The notes beneath the pieces were generated by a model. It saw nothing but the letters and a program-made list of their open reading frames with translations, made no database searches and was not told the DNA's origin. From Halobacteroidaceae bacterium (GTDB lineage Bacteria; Bacillota; Halanaerobiia; B1SED10-174), in assembly GCA_003550445.1 (NCBI GenBank), contig PUKG01000142.1, positions 1 to 6,479 of the forward strand: a stretch of DNA of 6,479 bases. The letters are read 5' to 3'. Shown piece after piece: positions 1 through 5,630 of this stretch. How positions within the stretch are numbered: the first letter of the stretch is position 1; every line of letters starts with the position of its first letter. The translations under genes and the position numbers were made by a program.

Positions 1-2604
1 CTGTGCTATCCCCTGCCATAGCAAACCACTTTCCGTTTCCATTTCCACCCAACGAGCATTAAATTTTTCCCGGCAAAGATATCCGGGGTACCTGCTCCTG
101 GTTTTCAAAGCAAGGGTAGGAGTAACCCCTCCATACCAGGGGTACATCCATTCCATTACATCTGGTTCTGGATGGGGAGATGCCAGGATTTCCTGTCCCC
201 GGAACTTTAGAGAATAAAGGGTTCCTGCAAAGTCCGGGTCAACCTTGAATTTGAGTTCCCCATTATCAATCTCCAAGGTAGAACCTTCCTCCCGGAAATC
301 AACCTTTCTCTTTTCGGGAGTTACCACAACAGGTAAGTATTTTTCTTTCTGCCATCCCCGGAGGCGATAGGAGGTTTTTAATCCGTAAATACCGGGTTTA
401 AGCTTAACATCTTCCCAATCTAAATGAAGATTGTAGCCGCGCCGTTCTTCCAGAAAAATCCGGGCAGAGTCCTGTCGTGGCTGGAGACCTTCGGGAGATT
501 TTAGGTCAATGTTTAAAAGGGATTTTCTCTGTCCGGGGTAGGAAAAATGCATAATTCCCGATCCCTTACCATTTTCAATTAACGGTATTTTGCCCTCCCA
601 AAGGGGTTCTCCCATATTTTTTTCTGCTCCACTTACCCTGGTCCAATCCAGTCTTTCTGCAAGGGAAGCAACTTTTTTCCAGTCCCCTCCTCCCACATAA
701 AAAGCAGGGCCGGGGAATTTTTTTTGGGATAAACCATCAATTTCCTGCACCTGTTTTTGCTGCAGAAAATTTGTCCCGATTATTTCCACCTCTCCCTTCC
801 CGGAAGGAAGGCAAATCCCAATAACTCTCCCTTCCGTCTGGAATGCCTGCCAGAGGGCATCAAATTTTTCTGCGGGACCGGAAAGATCAAAGAATCCGGG
901 AAATACCTGGGAATCATAATCTTCTTTAAACAAACCTTCTCTGAGGGGTAATACAACCTCTTTGTGATTTTCTCCCCCAACACTATTGTTAGGGAGGAGG
1001 GTTACAATTTCCTGAGAATCCGAGAGATTTTCCAGTTCGTACTCAGTAAATATCTCTGATCCTTCCAGGGCAATTTTTTTGGTTAAACGCATGGGAGAAG
1101 GTTTTGATCTTTCTATTGTTATTAAAACCTGATTATCCTCAATTTTATGATTAAATTCCTGCTGGAAAAAAAGGCTGGAATTGAAAGGAGGCCCCCACTG
1201 CATCATTTCCATATTCAAAACGGGGTCTTCTTTAACTTTATCAAAGACCTGGGTTTTTCCTCCATCAATTTTTAAAGCAAGATAATCATTTATCATCCAG
1301 GTTTTATTATTAATTTCTCTTGCTGCAAATTCCCCCCCGGCCCTTATCAGAACCTCCCCTTTCCAGGGAATTACCTGGTAATATTCTTCTCCAAGTCGGT
1401 AGGTCAGAACCAGGTCAAGGCGAGCCAGACCTTTTTCTTTTCCTTTTAGAAAAACCCTTATTCCACTCTTCCCTCGAGGCTCAATTTCAATTCCCGTCTC
1501 CGGGATTGTGACTTCCAGGTGGGAGGAGGATATAAGATTGATTTCTCCAATTAAATCCTGATCCAGTTTGTTTTCCAGGTTAAACCAGACTTCTTTTTTT
1601 TCTCCCGGTTGCACCTCAATTAATTCTTCCGGTGGAGAAACTTTCATAACCTGATTAACTTCAAGACCAACTCCCATTTCCAGCATGTGGTTATGCCAGA
1701 TAACCTGGGCATTTAATACCGAAACCTTGCTCCCCTCAGGAGGGATTTCCAGGTCATGGATTGGTTTAAATTCCTCTTCCTCTGACCATTCTTTGCCCCG
1801 AACAGGTTTTTTCCCGCCAGGCCAGAATGGATCATTACCCTGATAGCTGATGAAAACAGGGGTTTCTTCCCTATCCTTGGAAATTCTCCAGAAAAGTGTG
1901 TTTTTGGAATTTAAAGTATTAACCTGTTTTTCCAGGGAAAGTCCAATTGAAAAAGCGGGAGATTCAATGTTAACAATTTTCTCTCCCTTTCGATCAACCC
2001 TTACCAAAAGATAATCGTTGTCCCATTCCCACCGGTAATTAAAAACCTCCATCCCTTCCCAGGTTTCTTCGTCTTCAGCCAGGTTAAATGAACGCTGGAG
2101 GAATCCGTACCATTCCCGGGAATTAATAAATTCTCTTACCAGGGGGTTTTGCAAAACCATGGGAAGGTAATTAACCATATGAACAGAAGTTTCAGGGTTC
2201 CAGAAAAAACCTATTTTTTTGTATAGGGGAATTGCCTTCCTGTTTGATGGCCAGGTATGTAAATCAAGGCGATGGTATTTATCTTCAATAGCCCTTTGAA
2301 CGCATTTGAACAGTAATTTCCGCCCAATTCCCCCTCCGTGAAAATCCGGGTGGACATTTAAAAGCGGAATGTACGCTGTTTTCTTTTTTGCATCAATACA
2401 GGTAAGGGAAGAAAACCCAGCAATTTCTTCTTTTTCCCAGGCCAGATAAACCTCCCAGTCTTCCTCCTCCATCCAATCTTCTACCAGGGCTCTGGTAAAA
2501 GGAACACCATGGGTAAAACCGCTTCCCGGCCAGGCCAGGTCGCTCCCATTAATATGTTCAGCCATTTTTTGGGCATCCTCTATTTTGTACCTTCTTATTT
2601 CCAA
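1..2604 (-). CDS. GNAT N-acetyltransferase fused to a long multi-domain beta-rich C-terminal region (partial, open at the left edge)
   Basis: I read 868 codons without a stop from a TTG at 2604-2602 to the window edge; the C-terminus lies outside. Residues 1-150 are a canonical GNAT acetyl-CoA-dependent acyltransferase: strands around 50-83, the acetyl-CoA pyrophosphate loop VHPDFHGGGIGRKLL (84-98), and the motif-B region NRKAIPLYKKIGFF (121-134). The acceptor substrate is unknown. From about 150 on there is no second GNAT. About 324-426 looks like an Ig/NEW3-type sandwich (VQPGEKKEVWFNL at 331-343). About 431-600 resembles a galactose-mutarotase-like beta-sandwich (INDYLALKID, 438-447). About 672-765 is another Ig-like stretch, and from 775 a second mutarotase-like start follows (LEIDNGELKFKVD, 777-789). 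Those C-terminal assignments are pattern-based inference. No signal peptide or membrane segment is visible, so it is probably cytoplasmic. TAA directly precedes the TTG, and a ribosome binding site lies 6 nt before it. The gene is divergent from the COG3044 ATPase gene. GNAT call firm; overall function unknown. Confidence 0.88.
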   Translation of the reverse strand, partial: MEIRRYKIEDAQKMAEHINGSDLAWPGSGFTHGVPFTRALVEDWMEEEDWEVYLAWEKEEIAGFSSLTCIDAKKKTAYIPLLNVHPDFHGGGIGRKLLFKCVQRAIEDKYHRLDLHTWPSNRKAIPLYKKIGFFWNPETSVHMVNYLPMVLQNPLVREFINSREWYGFLQRSFNLAEDEETWEGMEVFNYRWEWDNDYLLVRVDRKGEKIVNIESPAFSIGLSLEKQVNTLNSKNTLFWRISKDREETPVFISYQGNDPFWPGGKKPVRGKEWSEEEEFKPIHDLEIPPEGSKVSVLNAQVIWHNHMLEMGVGLEVNQVMKVSPPEELIEVQPGEKKEVWFNLENKLDQDLIGEINLISSSHLEVTIPETGIEIEPRGKSGIRVFLKGKEKGLARLDLVLTYRLGEEYYQVIPWKGEVLIRAGGEFAAREINNKTWMINDYLALKIDGGKTQVFDKVKEDPVLNMEMMQWGPPFNSSLFFQQEFNHKIEDNQVLITIERSKPSPMRLTKKIALEGSEIFTEYELENLSDSQEIVTLLPNNSVGGENHKEVVLPLREGLFKEDYDSQVFPGFFDLSGPAEKFDALWQAFQTEGRVIGICLPSGKGEVEIIGTNFLQQKQVQEIDGLSQKKFPGPAFYVGGGDWKKVASLAERLDWTRVSGAEKNMGEPLWEGKIPLIENGKGSGIMHFSYPGQRKSLLNIDLKSPEGLQPRQDSARIFLEERRGYNLHLDWEDVKLKPGIYGLKTSYRLRGWQKEKYLPVVVTPEKRKVDFREEGSTLEIDNGELKFKVDPDFAGTLYSLKFRGQEILASPHPEPDVMEWMYPWYGGVTPTLALKTRSRYPGYLCREKFNARWVEMETESGLLWQGIAQ

Positions 2605-2610
2605 TTATGA

Positions 2611-2620
2611 CCCTCCTTCC
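2611..2620 (-). promoter_or_regulatory. Ribosome binding site that fixes the TTG start of the GNAT fusion gene
   Basis: On the minus strand GGAAGGAGGG ends 6 nt before the TTG at 2604-2602. It is a strong match to the anti-Shine-Dalgarno sequence at a normal distance. The codon immediately before the TTG is a stop (TAA), so no longer in-frame start exists. The first ATG (residue 14, at 2565) has no such site and would cut away the first GNAT strand. Confidence 0.85.
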
Positions 2621-2674
2621 AACGGGACAGTAAATTCTATTTCGCCGGGGCCCAGGGAAATCCTTTTATATACT

Positions 2675-2704
2675 TTGCAATTATCCAATCCCTTATGTTA
2701 TATT
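2675..2704 (+). promoter_or_regulatory. Possible sigma-A promoter for the ABC-class ATPase gene
   Basis: A -35-like TTGCAA (2675-2680, 4 of 6 consensus) and a -10-like TATATT (2699-2704, 5 of 6) are separated by 18 bp. Transcription would begin near 2711, leaving about a 30-nt leader that contains AAAGGAG (2724-2730), 10 nt before the ATG. The location is right and the hexamers are fair; the call rests on sequence match alone. Confidence 0.5.
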
Positions 2705-2740
2705 TTTAAGTAGTATTAAGGGGAAAGGAGCGTAAAGACA

Positions 2741-4456
2741 ATGGAAAACCTAAAAAAGATCCTTACCAGAATTGATGGGAAGGGTTATAAAGCATACAAG
2801 GATCTGCAGGGGAAGACTTTCCAATTTCCTGATTTTGAACTCGATTTTTATTATGTCCAGGGGGACCCTTTTGCCGGACCCTCTCAGGTTGCAGTGAAGA
2901 TAGAACAAAAAAGGGCCAGGTTCCCTGAAGCAACCAACAAGCCCCGAATTCGAAATATTGCCCTGAATGATTATCTAACAAGGGTTTTACACAAAGAAAT
3001 ACCTGGGCTTTGTAAGGGAAGAAGGGGAACGGGAAAAAGTGGAATGGTTGCAGTTGATAATCCAGGGCAGGAAATCCTGGAAAGAAGCAGTGTCAGGGTT
3101 TCCCCTGATACCGTTGAAGCAAGATTATTCATCGGCCTCCCTGCTCGAGGCCGCCGGGTCCTGGGGATGCAGGCAGAAGAAATGCTTTTAGAAGAAATCC
3201 CAAAGCTTGTACAAAAATCCCTATTGTTTAAGTCCCTGGATAGAACTCCCCTGGTAAACCACATCCAGGCAGCTGAAGATCAGGATTTCATGCGCAAAAG
3301 CCTTGAAGAAAAAGGCCTGATCGCCTTTATTGCCAATGGAGCAATCCTCCCCCGCCGCAGCGGCATTGACCAGAGACCCCTTGAAAAAAAAGATGCCGTG
3401 GTCTTTCAGTCTCCCCCTTCCCTGGAAGTTGAGTTAGATAGCCCTCATTCGGGCAAGGTAAAAGGAATGGGAATTCCCAGGGGAATAACCCTTATTGTGG
3501 GTGGAGGTTACCACGGAAAATCCACTCTCCTCAGGGCCTTAGAGCGAAGTGTTTATAACCACATTCCGGGAGATGGCCGGGATAAGGTTGTTACAAATCC
3601 CGAAGCTTTGAAAATAAGGGCTGAAGATGGTCGCCGGGTGGAAAAGGTAAATATTAAACCCTTTATTAATAACCTTCCCTATGGACAGGATACCAGTTCT
3701 TTTTGCTCGGAAGAAGCCAGTGGTAGTACATCTCAGGCGGCTAATATTTTGGAAGGACTTGAAGCAGGGGCAAGGGTTCTGCTAATGGACGAAGATACCT
3801 CTGCTACTAATTTCATGATCCGGGATATGCGAATGCAAAAACTTGTTGCAAAAGATAAAGAACCCATTACCCCTTTTATTGATAAAGTCCGTCAGCTTTA
3901 TAACGATCTTGGGGTTTCCACAATCCTTGTTATCGGGGGGTCCGGAGATTATTTCGACATTGCAGACACGGTTATAATGATGGATGAATATAAAGCCCGG
4001 GAGGTTTCAAAAGAGGCCCAATTAATAGCAGGTGAATATAAAACCCACCGGCTAAAAGAAGGTGGGGAAAATTTTGGCCGGGTTCTCCAAAGAAAACCCC
4101 AACCTCAGAGTTTAAACCCCCGCAAGGGAAAAAAGGTGAAAATAAAATCCCGTGCCGATGAAGCAATCCAATTCGGCACGGAAAACATTAACCTTCATAA
4201 TGTTGAACAAATTGTTCACCCCAGCCAGACCAGGGCCATTGGAGACCTTATTTTTTACGCACTGCGGGAAAAAATAATCGACGGGAAAAAACCTTTAAAA
4301 GAAATCCTGGAAATAATAGAAAAGGAATTGGAGGAAAAAGGATTAGAAATTGCCTCCCCCTTTTCTAACCAACCCCAGGGTAATTATGCCCGGCCCAGGG
4401 CCCTGGAAATTGCTGCAGCTCTAAACAGGTTGCGGACATTACGGGTTAAAGTTTAA
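2741..4456 (+). CDS. Predicted ATPase of the ABC class (COG3044 / ABC_ATPase family), function unknown
   Basis: The 571-residue protein matches the COG3044 family over its length. The N-terminus carries the family's KAYKDLQG and YVQGDPFAGPS segments (about residues 17-48). A conserved P-loop-like GTGKSG lies at 96-101. The ABC-type core follows: Walker A GGGYHGKST (254-262), a signature-like SGSTSQAAN (327-335), Walker B LLMDEDTSATNF (347-358), and a switch-like region VIGGSGDYFDIADTV (397-411). There is no membrane segment, so this is a soluble ATPase and not a transporter component. The cellular role of the family is unknown to me; similarity to Rad50/SMC-type ABC ATPases is only at the fold level. 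The ATG has AAAGGAG 10 nt upstream. The gene is divergent from the GNAT fusion and convergent with fdhD, overlapping it by 11 bp. All motifs are intact, so it should be active. Family call firm, biology unassigned. Confidence 0.92.
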   Translation: MENLKKILTRIDGKGYKAYKDLQGKTFQFPDFELDFYYVQGDPFAGPSQVAVKIEQKRARFPEATNKPRIRNIALNDYLTRVLHKEIPGLCKGRRGTGKSGMVAVDNPGQEILERSSVRVSPDTVEARLFIGLPARGRRVLGMQAEEMLLEEIPKLVQKSLLFKSLDRTPLVNHIQAAEDQDFMRKSLEEKGLIAFIANGAILPRRSGIDQRPLEKKDAVVFQSPPSLEVELDSPHSGKVKGMGIPRGITLIVGGGYHGKSTLLRALERSVYNHIPGDGRDKVVTNPEALKIRAEDGRRVEKVNIKPFINNLPYGQDTSSFCSEEASGSTSQAANILEGLEAGARVLLMDEDTSATNFMIRDMRMQKLVAKDKEPITPFIDKVRQLYNDLGVSTILVIGGSGDYFDIADTVIMMDEYKAREVSKEAQLIAGEYKTHRLKEGGENFGRVLQRKPQPQSLNPRKGKKVKIKSRADEAIQFGTENINLHNVEQIVHPSQTRAIGDLIFYALREKIIDGKKPLKEILEIIEKELEEKGLEIASPFSNQPQGNYARPRALEIAAALNRLRTLRVKV

Positions 4457-4459
4457 CCC
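4443..4459. repeat. 17-bp palindrome carrying the stop codons of both convergent genes
   Basis: GGGTTAAAGTTTAACCC has 8-bp arms around a single central G. The plus-strand stop of the ATPase gene (TAA, 4454-4456) and the minus-strand stop of fdhD (4448-4446) sit symmetrically in the two arms. As RNA it could fold into a 6-bp stem with a 5-nt loop on either strand. Only three T residues follow on the plus strand, so it is at best a weak bidirectional terminator. Confidence 0.6.
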
Positions 4460-5237
4460 TTTCCTCTCCTGAATAAAGGTTAAAGCGAGGGCCCCGGCAA
4501 AAACCAACCAGGGTTAGGTTAAATTCCCGGGCAGTTTCTACCCCCTGACTTGTCGGAGCAGACCTGGAAACCACAACGGGAACCCTGCTAACAATGGCTT
4601 TTGTAACCATTTCCGAGGATATCCTCCCGCTGCAAAGAAGAATTTTATCCTCCAGTTTTACTCTATTTCTTAAAGCCCAACCAAAAACCTTATCCACTGC
4701 ATTATGCCGGCCAATATCTTCACAACTAAAAAGGACATCTCCAGCACTGTTCCCAATTGCTGCCGAATGAGTTCCCCCTGTCCGGGCAAATATTTCTCCC
4801 TGCTTTTCCATGGCTCCAATTTGCCTGAGAAAAACTTCTGGAGAAAAATTTGGGCCCCCGGATAAGGGGGTTATTTTTTCCCTCTGCTTTCTGCTGCTAA
4901 AAGAAAAACCCCGTCCGCATCCACTGGATAAAACCCTTTTCCCAAGGCGAGAAAGGTCCGGTTTTTTTTCATCAGTTGTTACAACATCAATTACCGTCCG
5001 GTCAGAATTGAGTTTAAAATGCTTAATATCACCTGCAGATTCTAAAAAGCCCTCTCCATAAAGGAAACCTGTGGCCAGTTCCTCCTGGTATTGTGGGGTA
5101 ACCTGCATGGTAAGGATTTCAAATCCATTAAGCATAATTGTCAGCGGATTTTCAATCACCACACTATCTTCCATTGTCCCAAATTCTTCTTTTTTGTATT
5201 TTTTTATTTCGAAATTTCTCCAAAGCGGATTATCCAC
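4446..5237 (-). CDS. fdhD: Formate dehydrogenase accessory sulfurtransferase FdhD
   Basis: FdhD passes sulfur from the cysteine desulfurase (IscS in E. coli) to the molybdenum or tungsten bis-MGD cofactor before its insertion into formate dehydrogenase; it acts in the cytoplasm. The 263 residues have the family's normal length and motifs: the loop cysteine in SSGCGRGFS (Cys107), RTGGTHSAA (152-160), CEDIGRHNAVDKVFG (172-186), SGRISSEMV (203-211) and SRSAPTSQGVETA (224-236). Cys107 sits in a C-x-x-G arrangement, whereas E. coli FdhD has C-x-x-C there, so this protein would work with one loop cysteine. The start is GTG with GAGGGGG 7 nt upstream; ATG at codon 22 is a weaker alternative. The gene lies 45 bp downstream of the fmdB-type gene, with a strong terminator in that gap, and its 3' end overlaps the convergent ATPase gene. 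No formate dehydrogenase subunit is in the window. Confidence 0.96.
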   Translation of the reverse strand: MDNPLWRNFEIKKYKKEEFGTMEDSVVIENPLTIMLNGFEILTMQVTPQYQEELATGFLYGEGFLESAGDIKHFKLNSDRTVIDVVTTDEKKPDLSRLGKRVLSSGCGRGFSFSSRKQREKITPLSGGPNFSPEVFLRQIGAMEKQGEIFARTGGTHSAAIGNSAGDVLFSCEDIGRHNAVDKVFGWALRNRVKLEDKILLCSGRISSEMVTKAIVSRVPVVVSRSAPTSQGVETAREFNLTLVGFCRGPRFNLYSGEERVKL

Positions 5238-5244
5238 TTCAAAG

Positions 5245-5251
5245 CCCCCTC
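5245..5251 (-). promoter_or_regulatory. Ribosome binding site supporting the GTG start of fdhD
   Basis: GAGGGGG on the minus strand lies 7 nt before the GTG at 5237-5235. It begins only 3 nt after the T-tract of the upstream terminator, so terminator and translation start signal are almost touching. The reading frame is open back only to a TAA at 5255-5253. Confidence 0.75.
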
Positions 5252-5254
5252 GTT

Positions 5255-5285
5255 AAAAAAAATAGTCCCTGCAGGGCAGGAACTA
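5255..5285 (-). terminator. Rho-independent terminator between fmdB and fdhD
   Basis: On the minus strand TAGTTCCTGC (5285-5276), loop CCT (5275-5273) and GCAGGGACTA (5272-5263) form a 10-bp stem with one G-U pair, followed at once by eight T (5262-5255). The first three bases of the stem are the TAG stop codon of the zinc ribbon gene. It is a textbook intrinsic terminator for that gene. It lies upstream of fdhD, which has no space for a separate promoter after it, so it may act as an attenuator for fdhD. Confidence 0.9.
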
Positions 5286-5504
5286 AGCTGATTTATTATT
5301 AGCTTTACTTTTTTTTTCTCCATTATTATTTCCAGAGTAGTCGGTTGAATAAAATCCAGAACCATTAAAAATCACGGCGGGTTTACTAATTAACCTTTTT
5401 ACCGGATTTCCACATTCGGGACATTCGGTAAGGGCATCTTCCGCCATTGATTGGATCATTTCAAAGTCCCCGCATTTTGTGCAACGGTACTCGTATGTTG
5501 GCAT
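5283..5504 (-). CDS. FmdB-family zinc ribbon protein (putative regulatory protein)
   Basis: A 73-residue protein with the typical start MPTYEYRC and two CxxC knuckles, Cys8/Cys11 and Cys28/Cys31 (CPEC), which should hold one zinc. The family's conserved tail segment follows (VIFNGSGFYSTDYSG, about 44-58), then a charged, low-complexity end rich in Lys, Asn and Ser. Members are small soluble proteins named after FmdB, a putative formamidase regulator of Methylophilus; direct functional evidence for the wider family is scarce. ATG has GGAGGG 7 nt upstream, and a near-consensus promoter lies 48 bp further up. It precedes fdhD in the same direction, separated by a terminator. The shared 'formate/formamide' naming is not evidence of a link. 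Family identity is clear; role is not. Confidence 0.93.
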   Translation of the reverse strand: MPTYEYRCTKCGDFEMIQSMAEDALTECPECGNPVKRLISKPAVIFNGSGFYSTDYSGNNNGEKKSKANNKSA

Positions 5505-5517
5505 CTACTTTCCCTCC

Positions 5518-5531
5518 AGACAATTATGTCT
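5518..5531. repeat. Short inverted repeat next to the fmdB ribosome binding site
   Basis: AGACAATTATGTCT has 5-bp arms (AGACA/TGTCT) around four bases. It lies inside the predicted leader RNA, directly adjoining GGAGGG. It could be a small protein-binding site or a leader hairpin next to the ribosome binding site. The arms are short, so chance is possible. Confidence 0.4.
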
Positions 5532-5551
5532 ATTTAATCCCATACATATAA

Positions 5552-5580
5552 TTTATATCTTAATTTGGTTTTATTGTCAA
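5552..5580 (-). promoter_or_regulatory. Sigma-A-type promoter of the fmdB-type gene
   Basis: On the minus strand TTGACA (5580-5575, perfect -35) and TATAAA (5557-5552, 5 of 6 at -10) are separated by exactly 17 bp. The predicted transcription start is near 5545, giving a leader of about 40 nt. This is the best promoter in the window and should be strong. It could also serve fdhD if the terminator at 5255-5285 is passed. Confidence 0.85.
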
Positions 5581-5609
5581 GTAAAACCCGGACCTATAGA
5601 AAATCTGAG

Positions 5610-5630
5610 GATACTTTTCCCTAAGGTATC
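5610..5630 (-). terminator. Weak stem-loop after the membrane protein gene
   Basis: GATAC and GTATC form a 5-bp stem, with two further A-T pairs after one mismatch, starting within the TGA stop codon. Downstream there is only TTTT after a gap of six bases, so this is a doubtful terminator. Nothing better lies before the next promoter. Confidence 0.3.

Larger units (their letters stand above)
2605..2740. other. Divergent intergenic region between the GNAT fusion and the ABC-class ATPase gene
   Basis: These 136 bp separate two divergent start codons and must hold the control signals for the plus-strand gene and probably for the minus-strand gene. Visible are a plausible plus-strand promoter (2675-2704), a ribosome binding site for each gene, and a GC-rich patch (about 2643-2657, GCCGGGGCCCAGGG) inside otherwise AT-rich sequence. 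For the minus strand there is a TATA-like stretch (GTATATAAAAGG, about 2663-2674), but I find no acceptable -35 at the right distance. No clear operator-like inverted repeat was seen. Confidence 0.7.
5505..5628. other. Intergenic region between the membrane protein gene and the fmdB-type gene
   Basis: It holds, in minus-strand order: a weak stem at the end of the upstream gene (5610-5630), a near-consensus promoter (5552-5580), a short inverted repeat (5518-5531) and the ribosome binding site GGAGGG (5512-5517) of the zinc ribbon gene. The promoter means that the zinc ribbon gene starts its own transcription unit, independent of the membrane protein gene. Confidence 0.75.

Noticed and set aside
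757..1511. Short open frames on both strands (757-951 plus, 780-983 minus, 1320-1511 plus)
   Set aside because: They lie inside the continuous GNAT fusion frame. The plus-strand ones are antisense to it, and the minus-strand one is in another frame. They show no domain and no convincing ribosome binding site.
2663..2674. TATA-like element as a promoter for the GNAT fusion (minus strand)
   Set aside because: No -35 hexamer lies 16-18 bp upstream; TTGGAT is only 12 bp away.
2763..4166. Antisense open frames of 64-97 codons inside the ATPase gene
   Set aside because: They are shadows of a well-supported gene with intact motifs and have no recognisable protein features.
4395..4406. Perfect 12-bp palindrome CCAGGGCCCTGG near the end of the ATPase gene
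   Set aside because: It is within coding sequence with no T-tract and fits the codons for an ordinary peptide; a short part (GGCCCAGGG) recurs at 2649-2657 in the divergent region, probably by chance.
4810..5291. Plus-strand open frames opposite fdhD
   Set aside because: fdhD is certain by its motifs; these frames are antisense shadows.
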